From the NCBI GenBank assembly GCA_016718605.1, contig JADKCY010000002.1, forward strand, positions 372,001-436,000: a stretch of 64,000 nucleotides of DNA. Direction: 5' to 3'. Made by a program: the position numbers and the translations under genes. Shown piece after piece: positions 17,239 to 24,546 of the stretch (position 1 is its first letter; each line of letters begins with the position of its first letter). This DNA is from Lysobacterales bacterium (GTDB lineage Bacteria; Pseudomonadota; Gammaproteobacteria; Xanthomonadales; Xanthomonadaceae). Under the pieces are notes generated by a model that was not told the DNA's origin, searched no databases, and saw nothing but the letters and a program-made list of their open reading frames with translations.

Positions 17239-18690
17239 ATGAGCAGTAAACCCCGTCTGTCGTTCTGGCAGATCTGGAACATGTGTTTTGGTTTCCTGGG
17301 CATCCAGTTCGGCTTTGCCCTGCAAAACGCCAATGTCAGCCGCATCTTCCAGACGTTGGGCGCCGAGATTGACGACATCCCCGCGCTGTGGATCGCTGCA
17401 CCGCTGACCGGGTTGCTGGTGCAGCCCTTGATCGGCTACTACTCGGATCGGACTTGGACGCGACTGGGGCGCCGCCGACCCTATTTTCTGGTAGGCGCCA
17501 TCCTTGCCAGTCTTGCACTGATCGCGATGCCCTACTCGCCCGCATTGTGGATTGCGGCTGGCATGCTGTGGATTCTGGATGCGTCGATCAATGTCGCGAT
17601 GGAGCCGTTCCGCGCCTATGTGGGCGATCAACTGCCTTCCGAGCAGCGTGCTTCCGGCTATGCCATGCAGAGCTTCTTCATCGGGGTCGGTGCGGTGGTC
17701 GCCAGCGCACTGCCCTGGCTGCTGACACAAGCGGGCATGAGCAACGTCGCACCGACGGGAGAGATTCCCGACACCGTCCGCTACGCATTTGTATTCGGCG
17801 GCATCGTGTTGTTTGCGGCAGTCGGCTGGACCATCGTCAGTACGCGCGAGTATCCGCCTGAGGTTCTGGCCAGCCACGAGGCGGCAGACGCACTTCCAGT
17901 GTCGACTGCCCGATTCCCTTTATGGCTGGCGGTGCTGTTGGGCGTTGTCGGTGTGTTGCTGCTGGCGTCGGTTTGGCATTACGGATTGGAGCGCGAGTTG
18001 TATCTTCTGGGTGCGGGGCTGGTCCTTACCTCCGCATTGTTCCTGATCCGGGGCTCGCTACCGGATGGCTTGCTGCGGCATTTGCTGGACGACATCGTCG
18101 CCATGCCAGCGGCCATGCGCCAACTCGCCTGGGTGCAGTTCTTTTCGTGGTTCGGCTTGTTTGCCATGTGGATATTCACCACAGCGGGCGTCGCAGCGCA
18201 TCACTATGGCACTACGGATACGAGTTCGCAGTCCTACAACGATGCCGCCGATTGGGTCGGTGTGTTGTTCGCTGGCTACAACGGCTTTTCAATCTTGGCG
18301 GCGATTTGTATCCCTTGGCTGGTGCGCGTTGCCGGACTCAAGTTCAGCCATATCATCAACCTGTGGCTGGGTGCGGCGGGTCTGTTGTCCTTCTACTGGA
18401 TTGATGATCCGCATTGGTTGCTGCTTCCCATGCTGGGCGTTGGCTTCGCTTGGGCTTCCATCCTGTCACTGCCTTACGCGATGTTGGCGGACAGCGTGCC
18501 TGCGAAAAAGATGGGCACCTACATGGGCGTGTTCAATTTCTTCATCGTGATTCCGCAATTGATTGCTGCGACCTTGCTAGGCGTGCTGCTGAAACACTTG
18601 TTCAATGGCGAGCCGATTTACGCGCTGCTGATTGGCGGTGCGAGTTTTGTTCTGGCCAGCCTCGCGGTGCTGCGCGTGCGCAGTGTCTGA
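17239..18690 (+). CDS. MFS sugar transporter (GPH/SLC45-like)
   Basis: 483 aa with about 12 hydrophobic segments. Diagnostic features are WNMCFGFLGIQFGFALQNAN at the N-terminus, AAPLTGLLVQPLIGYYSD in helix 2, and the cytoplasmic loop TRLGRRRPYFLVG, the R-x-GRRRP motif of SLC45-like disaccharide/proton symporters. It should import maltose or related alpha-glucosides across the inner membrane. The ATG at 17239 has a strong AGGGAGAGG site. The alpha-amylase follows 24 bases after its stop, so the two are probably cotranscribed. A LacI-like operator lies upstream. Confidence 0.9.
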   Translation: MSSKPRLSFWQIWNMCFGFLGIQFGFALQNANVSRIFQTLGAEIDDIPALWIAAPLTGLLVQPLIGYYSDRTWTRLGRRRPYFLVGAILASLALIAMPYSPALWIAAGMLWILDASINVAMEPFRAYVGDQLPSEQRASGYAMQSFFIGVGAVVASALPWLLTQAGMSNVAPTGEIPDTVRYAFVFGGIVLFAAVGWTIVSTREYPPEVLASHEAADALPVSTARFPLWLAVLLGVVGVLLLASVWHYGLERELYLLGAGLVLTSALFLIRGSLPDGLLRHLLDDIVAMPAAMRQLAWVQFFSWFGLFAMWIFTTAGVAAHHYGTTDTSSQSYNDAADWVGVLFAGYNGFSILAAICIPWLVRVAGLKFSHIINLWLGAAGLLSFYWIDDPHWLLLPMLGVGFAWASILSLPYAMLADSVPAKKMGTYMGVFNFFIVIPQLIAATLLGVLLKHLFNGEPIYALLIGGASFVLASLAVLRVRSV

Positions 18691-18714
18691 ATCCCTCATT
18701 TTGGAAATTTGACC

Positions 18715-20460
18715 ATGTCACGTTCATCGACTTCCCTCTCGCTGCTGCCATTGAGCCTTGCACTGCTTTTAGCCCTGACCGCCTGTAACGACGCTCCACC
18801 ACCTGGCGAGCCAGGCAAGGCTGCTCCCACTACCAGCAGCGTGACCGCTGCAGCCACGCTAACGTCAGATGCGGCCATCTTCGGCACGCGCGAGCCCTTT
18901 GCGTCGGAAGCGATCTACTTCGTGGTGACGGATCGTTTCGTCAATGGCGATCCCAGCAATGATCAACGCGATCAGGGCGGTGAGCATCGCAGCTTCGATA
19001 TCCCACTCAAGGGACCCAATGGCGGCACCGACAACATCGGCTATCTGGGCGGTGACTTCAAAGGCGTGTTGGACAATGCCGACTATATCCGTGGCATGGG
19101 TTTCACTGGCGTATGGATTACCCCCATCGTTGATAACCCGGACGCTGCCTTTGCAGGCGGTGATGAAATCACATGGGGCAGCATCCTCACGGATCGCGGC
19201 AAGGCCGGCTATCACGGCTATTGGGGAGTTAACTTCTGGCGCGTCGATGAACATCTGCCGAGCGCGGATCTCGACTTTGCAACCTTCACCGCAAACATGC
19301 GTGACAAGGGTCTGAAAACCGTCCTCGATATCGTCGGCAACCATGGCACGCCCGCTTTCGGCCCCATGGACCAACCGGAGTTCGGCAAGCTGTTTGATGC
19401 CGATGGCAGCTTGATGGCGGATCATCAGAATCTGCCACACGAGCAACTCGATCCGACCAACAACCCCATGCATCGCTGGTATTTGCCGAGCGTCGAGTTG
19501 GCGCAGTTGAGTAATTTCGACGATCGCAATCCGGCCTTGATGGAATACATGGTCGGTGCGTATTCACAGTGGATCGATCAAGGTGCGGCGGCATTTCGCA
19601 TCGATACCATCAAGTACATGTCGCATGACTTCTGGCGGACGTTTGCCGATCGCATTCGCGACAAACATCCCGGTTTCTACATGTTCGGCGAAGCCTTCGA
19701 CTACGAGGCTGCGGCGATCGCGCCGTTCACGTGGAAAGAGAATGGCAGCATCAGCGTGCTGGACTTCCCGATGAAGCAGGCGATGGATGCCGTGTTCGCC
19801 AAGGGCGAAGGCTTTGAAGCGCTGGAGAAGGTGCTGTACCTGCAGCACAGTCCCTATGCCAACCCATATGACCTGACCACCTTCTACGACAACCATGACA
19901 TGGCCCGCATGGATGCCACGGATGATGGCTTCATTGACGCACATCACTGGCTGTTCACCGCGCGCGGCATCCCTGTCGTGTACTACGGTTCCGAAATGGG
20001 CTTCATGCGAGGCACCGGAGAGCATGCGGGCAACCGCAATTACTTCGGCGTCGACGGTATCGCCACGGCACGCCAGCATCCGATCCATGCGGCGCTGGCG
20101 CGAATCGCCACGTTGCGCCGCGATACTCCGGCCCTACAGCGTGGCCTGCAGTTCAATCTGCGGATGCAAGACCGTCAAGCGGCTTTCTATCGCGTACTGC
20201 TGGACGGTGAGACGCAGCAAACAGCCCTGGTGCTCTTGAATGCGTCAGATGCCGAAGAGACCTTGACCCTGAGCGCCATGGTTGAACCCGGCGTGTGGAC
20301 AGACGCATTCAGCGGTGAAACGATCAATCTCACCGACCAATTGCTGTTACCGGTACCTGCTCACGGTATCCGCGTATTGCTCAAGTACGGTGCTCTGCAA
20401 AATAGCGCACTGATCACTGCCCTGCGCGCTCAGCAGGCGCAACAAACCGTCCGGAAATAA
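18715..20460 (+). CDS. Alpha-amylase family lipoprotein (GH13)
   Basis: 581 aa. The N-terminus is a lipoprotein signal (LLALLLALTAC with the lipobox Cys near residue 25). The GH13 catalytic regions are VLDIVGNHG (about 202), GAAAFRIDTIKYMSH (about 293, nucleophile Asp), MFGEAFDYE (about 323, acid/base Glu) and TFYDNHDMAR (about 389). The N-terminal DRFVNGDPSND and the YLGGDFKGV segment are characteristic of cyclodextrinase/CGTase-like alpha-amylases. The C-terminal beta domain ends near residue 560. It would sit in the outer membrane and cut alpha-1,4 glucan for import by the adjacent MFS carrier. A TTG two codons earlier is possible but ATG is preferred. Confidence 0.9.
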   Translation: MSRSSTSLSLLPLSLALLLALTACNDAPPPGEPGKAAPTTSSVTAAATLTSDAAIFGTREPFASEAIYFVVTDRFVNGDPSNDQRDQGGEHRSFDIPLKGPNGGTDNIGYLGGDFKGVLDNADYIRGMGFTGVWITPIVDNPDAAFAGGDEITWGSILTDRGKAGYHGYWGVNFWRVDEHLPSADLDFATFTANMRDKGLKTVLDIVGNHGTPAFGPMDQPEFGKLFDADGSLMADHQNLPHEQLDPTNNPMHRWYLPSVELAQLSNFDDRNPALMEYMVGAYSQWIDQGAAAFRIDTIKYMSHDFWRTFADRIRDKHPGFYMFGEAFDYEAAAIAPFTWKENGSISVLDFPMKQAMDAVFAKGEGFEALEKVLYLQHSPYANPYDLTTFYDNHDMARMDATDDGFIDAHHWLFTARGIPVVYYGSEMGFMRGTGEHAGNRNYFGVDGIATARQHPIHAALARIATLRRDTPALQRGLQFNLRMQDRQAAFYRVLLDGETQQTALVLLNASDAEETLTLSAMVEPGVWTDAFSGETINLTDQLLLPVPAHGIRVLLKYGALQNSALITALRAQQAQQTVRK

Positions 20461-20472
20461 GCCGGCAGACAC

Positions 20473-20508
20473 AACGCATAAGACCGCTCTGAGGCGGTCT
20501 TATGCGTT
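20473..20508. terminator. Bidirectional terminator hairpin between alpha-amylase and metK
   Basis: A perfect 15-bp stem (AACGCATAAGACCGC / GCGGTCTTATGCGTT) with a TCTGAG loop lies between the two convergent genes, 12 bases after the amylase stop. T-rich sequence (GAATTTT) follows on the plus side. Confidence 0.85.
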
Positions 20509-20527
20509 GAATTTTCAGCCCTCAGGT

Positions 20528-21739
20528 TTATTTCTTCTTCAAGCCGGAATCCGCTCGCAATGCTTCGGCACGATCAGTCTTCTCCCACGAGAACGCTGTC
20601 GCCTTGATCGCCTTGCCATCTGCACCCTTGTAGCTGAAATCCGCTGGCTTGCGGCCGAAGTGACCATAGGCGGCAGTCTGCTGGTACATCGGATGGATCA
20701 GATCCAGCATCTGGATGATGCCGTAGGGACGCAGATCAAAGTGCTTGCGAATCAATTTTTCGATCTTCTCGTCAGCGATCTTGCCGGTACCGAACGTGGT
20801 TACTGAAATCGAGGTTGGCTCCGCCACCCCGATGGCGTAGCTGACTTGCACTTCACAGCGATCCGCCAAGCCAGCCGCTACCACGTTTTTCGCGACATAG
20901 CGCGCTGCATAGGCCGCGGACCGATCAACCTTTGACGGATCCTTGCCCGAGAACGCACCACCACCGTGGCGGGCCCAGCCACCGTAGGTATCGACAATGA
21001 TCTTGCGGCCAGTCAGACCGCAGTCGCCCACCGGGCCACCGATCACGAACTTGCCAGTCGGATTGATGTGGAACTTGGTGCCCTTGTGCAACCATTTCTC
21101 AGGCAGTACCGGCTTGATGATTTCGGCACGCACAGCTTCAATCAGGTCTTTTTGCTTGATGCTTGGATCGTGCTGGGTAGACAGCACAACCGCATCAATG
21201 GCGACCGCCTTGCCATTCTCGTAGCGAAGCGTGACCTGCGACTTCGCATCCGGGCGAAGCCAAGGCAACTTGCCCTTCTTGCGGACCTTGGCTTGTTGCT
21301 CAACCAGACGATGCGACAAATGAATCGCCGCGGGCATGAAGTCCTTGGTTTCGTTGGTGGCGTAGCCAAACATCAAGCCTTGATCGCCCGCGCCCTGCTC
21401 TTCGGGCCGTTTTCGGTCCACACCTTGATTGATGTCGGGCGACTGCTTGCCGATCAGGTTGATGACACCACATGTCGCACCATCAAATCCGACATCCGAC
21501 GAGTTGTAGCCAATATCCAGGATGACTTTGCGGGTCAGTGCTTCGAGATCAATCCAAGCTTCCGTGGTGATCTCACCTGCCACGATGGCGACACCCGTTT
21601 TGACCAAGGTCTCGCACGCTACGCGAGCACGTTTGTCTTGGGTCAGGATGGCATCCAACACGGCGTCGGAAATCTGATCGGCAACTTTGTCCGGATGACC
21701 TTCTGAGACCGATTCGGAGGTGAACAGGGTGCTGCTCAT
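20528..21739 (-). CDS. metK: S-adenosylmethionine synthase
   Basis: 403 aa, the usual size. Conserved MetK elements are present: SVSEGHPDKVADQISDAVLD near the N-terminus, GAGDQGLMFGYATNET, GGPVGDCGLTGRKIIVDTYG and GGAFSGKDPSKVDRSAAYAA. The enzyme makes SAM from methionine and ATP in the cytosol; the methyltransferases in this window depend on SAM. The start at 21739 has AAAGGATAG upstream. A TATGAT -10 box on the minus strand at 21785-21790 gives a leader of roughly 40 bases in which TATCC and GGATA could pair over the ribosome-binding site; this is only suggestive. No adjacent ahcY is seen. Confidence 0.97.
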   Translation of the reverse strand: MSSTLFTSESVSEGHPDKVADQISDAVLDAILTQDKRARVACETLVKTGVAIVAGEITTEAWIDLEALTRKVILDIGYNSSDVGFDGATCGVINLIGKQSPDINQGVDRKRPEEQGAGDQGLMFGYATNETKDFMPAAIHLSHRLVEQQAKVRKKGKLPWLRPDAKSQVTLRYENGKAVAIDAVVLSTQHDPSIKQKDLIEAVRAEIIKPVLPEKWLHKGTKFHINPTGKFVIGGPVGDCGLTGRKIIVDTYGGWARHGGGAFSGKDPSKVDRSAAYAARYVAKNVVAAGLADRCEVQVSYAIGVAEPTSISVTTFGTGKIADEKIEKLIRKHFDLRPYGIIQMLDLIHPMYQQTAAYGHFGRKPADFSYKGADGKAIKATAFSWEKTDRAEALRADSGLKKK

Positions 21740-21870
21740 CGCTGTCTATCCTTTAATTCGGATGGAGGGATAAATGGGGCCGGAATCATACACGCGAGTG
21801 ATGACGTTTGCATGCGATGTCGCGCAGCGCGCCAGCGAGCAGCGATGCAAACAGCGAGCACCATGCACCT

Positions 21871-21897
21871 GACGAACGGTCGCCAGCACCGTTCGTC
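21871..21897. promoter_or_regulatory. Perfect 10-bp palindrome at the candidate sRNA promoter
   Basis: GACGAACGGT and ACCGTTCGTC are exact complements separated by CGCCAGC. The right arm covers the position where a -35 element for the TAAAAT box at 21908-21913 would lie. It could be an operator or an RNA hairpin; no T tract follows, so it is not a standard terminator. Confidence 0.5.
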
Positions 21898-21918
21898 GGC
21901 CCAAAGCTAAAATGTCTC

Positions 21919-22075
21919 AATCGGGGTGCGAGGTTTTCCGCTGTCGACTCAGAAATATAGGTGTGAGTCGTCCCCCCTGGCGGCTCGCGACTCCAACGCG
22001 GAAGGCAGGACGTCGTCTTACCGTGGTGAGAACTCGCTCGCTGAGCCGGGATCCCCCAAGCCCGGCTCTTTTTTT
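21919..22075 (+). ncRNA. Candidate structured small RNA
   Basis: About 155 nt. A TAAAAT -10 box lies at 21908-21913 and a strong intrinsic terminator ends it at 22043-22075. Between them the strand folds as nested stems: GCGAG (21928-21932) with CTCGC (22033-22037), TTCCGC (21936-21941) with GCGGAA (21998-22003), and an inner hairpin CGACTCA (21945-21951) with TGAGTCG (21964-21970). No protein-coding reading is convincing. I compared it from memory with 6S, SRP, tmRNA, RNase P, SAM and SAH motifs and it matches none. It lies between metK and the ECF sigma operon and points toward the latter's 3' end, so it could act in trans or antisense to the anti-sigma-like transcript if that reads through. 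Confidence 0.5.
22043..22075 (+). terminator. Intrinsic terminator of the candidate sRNA
   Basis: GAGCCGGG and CCCGGCTC form a perfect 8-bp GC-rich stem around a 10-base loop, followed by seven T residues. Confidence 0.85.
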
Positions 22076-22143
22076 CCCGCTGTCTCAACGCTGTCCTCCA
22101 GCGCCGACACCACGGCACCCGAGTTGTTCTCCGCAGGTCCGTG

Positions 22144-22428
22144 TCATCCGCTTTCGGGAACCCGACGGCTTCGGCCAAACGAATTGCCATCCTCACCGAA
22201 CGGGCGTGAATCCCCAAGTTGAAGCGCACTACCAGGTCGGACCTTGCCGATACGATCCGAACGCAACAATTCGCGCATTCCAACCCGAAGCGCAATAACC
22301 ACGTGAACTTCATCAAGCAACGCCGGGCTATCAATCAGACATTGCTCGAAGCTGGCCAATGCCTGTTCATCCAGCTTTCCGTCGAGATAGGCAAGAATCC
22401 ATTCCTGTTCCGAGCGCCGCGCGCTCAT
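22144..22428 (-). CDS. Short anti-sigma-like partner of the ECF sigma factor
   Basis: 94 aa. It overlaps the sigma gene by four bases (ATGA at 22425-22428), the arrangement of sigma/anti-sigma pairs. The N-terminal 55 residues (EQEWILAYLDGKLDEQALAS, then FEQCLIDSPALLDEV) look like the helical anti-sigma domain that clamps an ECF factor, but without the HxxxCxxC zinc motif. Anti-sigma factors normally continue into a transmembrane helix; here the chain ends in a hydrophilic tail (GDSRPFGEDGNSFGRSRR) with no membrane segment. It may be truncated, or a soluble regulator. Function inferred mainly from position. Confidence 0.6.
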   Translation of the reverse strand: MSARRSEQEWILAYLDGKLDEQALASFEQCLIDSPALLDEVHVVIALRVGMRELLRSDRIGKVRPGSALQLGDSRPFGEDGNSFGRSRRVPESG

Positions 22429-23057
22429 GACTCGATTTCGTCTTGACGTTGATGCATCGGCAAATACTGCAGCAGCAGCTGTTTCAAGCGATGTCGTGCA
22501 CGCGACAAGACCTTGTCAAATTGGTCACTGTTGAGCTGAAACTCGGCACACAGCGATAGCTTGTCTTGATCCTGAAGATAGTGACGCATCAGCAACTCAC
22601 GATCACGCGGCACATCCAACTCGTCCAGCAACTGCATCACCGCGCAGCGCAATTGCTCGCGCGCCAATTGCAGGTAGGGATTGGCGCTGTCGTCGAGTAT
22701 TTGATCAAGCTGCACGACATCCGCCGTGGGCAAGCGGTGACTCTCTTTGCGGTAATGCGAAACGGCAAGGTAGAGCGCGGTGCGGTGGATAAATGCGGAG
22801 AGCCGATCAGGCTGCTCAATGGACTCCTGACGCAGCCGAAGCAGCACTGTCTGGAAAGTCTCCTGAAACACGTCCTGCACCAACTCAGGGTCTTTGATCC
22901 GGCGCTCCAACACCAGTTTCAATCCCCGCCCAAAGCGCCGCACAAGCTCCGCTTCAGCACTGCGATCACCATGCCGAATACGCCGCACCAGCCCTGGATT
23001 CGAGCCCTCCCCGGGGGTGTGCGTCTCATGGCTATCGTTTGGAATTTTATCTTGCAT
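22425..23057 (-). CDS. ECF-type RNA polymerase sigma factor
   Basis: 210 aa from the ATG at 23057 (a GTG at 23099 would add 14 residues; neither has a clear ribosome-binding site). Region 2 is seen as GDRSAEAELVRRFGRGLKLV followed by ELVQDVFQETFQTVLLRLR, and region 4 as DVPRDRELLMRHYLQDQDK with the helix-turn-helix LSLCAEFQLNSDQFDKVLS and RARHRLKQLL. It directs RNA polymerase to an unknown regulon, probably envelope or stress-related. It is translationally coupled to the anti-sigma-like gene. The 349-base region upstream should contain its promoter. Confidence 0.85.
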   Translation of the reverse strand: MQDKIPNDSHETHTPGEGSNPGLVRRIRHGDRSAEAELVRRFGRGLKLVLERRIKDPELVQDVFQETFQTVLLRLRQESIEQPDRLSAFIHRTALYLAVSHYRKESHRLPTADVVQLDQILDDSANPYLQLAREQLRCAVMQLLDELDVPRDRELLMRHYLQDQDKLSLCAEFQLNSDQFDKVLSRARHRLKQLLLQYLPMHQRQDEIES

Positions 23058-23406
23058 GTCACTCTGGGCCAAGAATGCCTCGCGATCATAGAGACACACT
23101 AGAACTTTAGCTATCCGTCATATTCCGGTGATTGTAATACCGTGACCCAGTCGACAGGTTCAGACGCACTACCAAGGCGCCAATTGACGCCCGAATAGTG
23201 TGGGGCTCGGATGCGCCGCCTGCGAACCTATCGCGCAAGTGATTGATTCATAGACATGCGCGCGGAGATGCGGCGAACTCGAGCGCTGGAAGGCGCGCCC
23301 GCATGCGCTTACTCAAACAAGTCGTGGGCATGAACGTGTATCGAAACTCTGGGCGATGTCGCGTGCCGTTTGCATCGGACCAAACAGATTCATGCAGGTC
23401 GGAATG
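23058..23406. other. Intergenic region between ECF sigma gene and corA
   Basis: It holds the 5' side of the sigma gene (minus strand) and the 3' flank of corA. No coding region, tRNA or strong terminator is apparent. The AT-rich patch GGTATTACAAT on the minus strand, about 23130-23145, may be part of the sigma operon promoter. Confidence 0.4.
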
Positions 23407-24393
23407 TCATAGCCACTTTGCACGCCGCAACGCGATGAATAGAGTCAGACACACCGATAAAGTCACTGCAATCAGGGTTGGATAGCCCAAGGCTGCGGAC
23501 AACTCCGGCATGCCACGAAAGTTCATCCCATACCAACTGGTCAACAACGTGGGCGCCGCCAACAGCGCCGCCCATCCGGCGAGGCGCTTCACGACCTCAC
23601 CTTGCGCGACGGTCACCAGCGATAAATTAACCGAAAGCGCGGCGCCCACCATTTCCCGCAATGTATCGGTCGCCTCATTGACCCGAACGGCGTGGTCAAA
23701 CACGTCACGAAAATACAAACGGGATTGGTCGTGGATCAACTCCGGATGCAGACGCACCAACTGACTGAGGATGTCCTGCATCGGCGCAACGGCAAGCCGC
23801 ATGCGCGCCAACTCGCCCTTCAAGTCATAGAGTCGCCGAATCGTTTCGCGCTTGAAAGATTCATCGAAAATGTCGCGCTCCAAATCATCCAGCACCTGTT
23901 GAAACTCCCCCACGATAGGGAGGTAGTTGTCGACAATAAAATCCAGCACCGCATACAGGGCATAGCTCGGACCCATCGCAAGTCGCTCAGGCTCGCGTTC
24001 ACAACGAGTACGTGGTGCCGCATAACTCAGCGATGCGCCATGCCTGACTGTTACCAGGAATCGCTTACCCAAGAACACGTGGGTTTCCCCAAAAACGATC
24101 CGCTGACCGACGCGCTGCGCGGTGTGCACGGCAAGAAACAGGCTGTCGCCGTATTGCTCGATCTTGGGACGCTGGTGCGCATGGTGCGCATCTTCGATGG
24201 CCAGTTCATGCAATCCGAACTCTTCTCGAAGGGCCATCAGCAGCGGCTCGTCCGGCTCATGCAGCCCCAGCCAGACAAAACCCTCAGGCTTTGCCAGCAC
24301 ATCACTGATTTCTTCCACGGTGATGCTACGTCGACCCGCTTTGGCATCATAGACCGCGCAATTCACCACACTCGATAGTTCTGGCGCGCTCAT
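23407..24393 (-). CDS. corA: CorA-family divalent cation transporter
   Basis: 328 aa from the ATG at 24393, which has AGGAAGGAAA upstream. The cytoplasmic N-domain is followed by two C-terminal membrane helices, and the signature loop YGMNFRGMPEL joins them (about residues 287-297). The second helix (YPTLIAVTLSVCLTLFIAL) ends with a basic RRAKWL tail. The pentameric channel imports Mg2+ (also Co2+/Ni2+) into the cell. The loop here reads GMNFRGMPE, the usual form. No riboswitch or regulator is visible beside it. The exact ion is inferred from the family. Confidence 0.92.
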   Translation of the reverse strand: MSAPELSSVVNCAVYDAKAGRRSITVEEISDVLAKPEGFVWLGLHEPDEPLLMALREEFGLHELAIEDAHHAHQRPKIEQYGDSLFLAVHTAQRVGQRIVFGETHVFLGKRFLVTVRHGASLSYAAPRTRCEREPERLAMGPSYALYAVLDFIVDNYLPIVGEFQQVLDDLERDIFDESFKRETIRRLYDLKGELARMRLAVAPMQDILSQLVRLHPELIHDQSRLYFRDVFDHAVRVNEATDTLREMVGAALSVNLSLVTVAQGEVVKRLAGWAALLAAPTLLTSWYGMNFRGMPELSAALGYPTLIAVTLSVCLTLFIALRRAKWL

Positions 24394-24458
24394 CGATTTC
24401 CTTCCTGGCGGACAGGCGTGATTATCAACGACTCGCGCCGTGCGTGCCGGCGGAAAAT

Positions 24459-24488
24459 GGCCCGCTTTCCTTGCCGGCAAAGCGGGCC
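24459..24488 (-). terminator. Terminator of the secreted repeat-protein gene
   Basis: GGCCCGCTTT and AAAGCGGGCC form a 10-bp stem. On the minus strand ATTTTCC follows, 59 bases after the stop codon at 24547. Confidence 0.75.
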
Positions 24489-24546
24489 TGCGCAGGGCAG
24501 CGCGTTTGACCTTGTTACCGACGACGTATCGGCAACGGAACCGTGT

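Noticed and set aside
21740..22100. SAM, SAH or 6S RNA near metK
   Set aside because: The conserved core sequences of these RNAs, as I know them, are not found on either strand.
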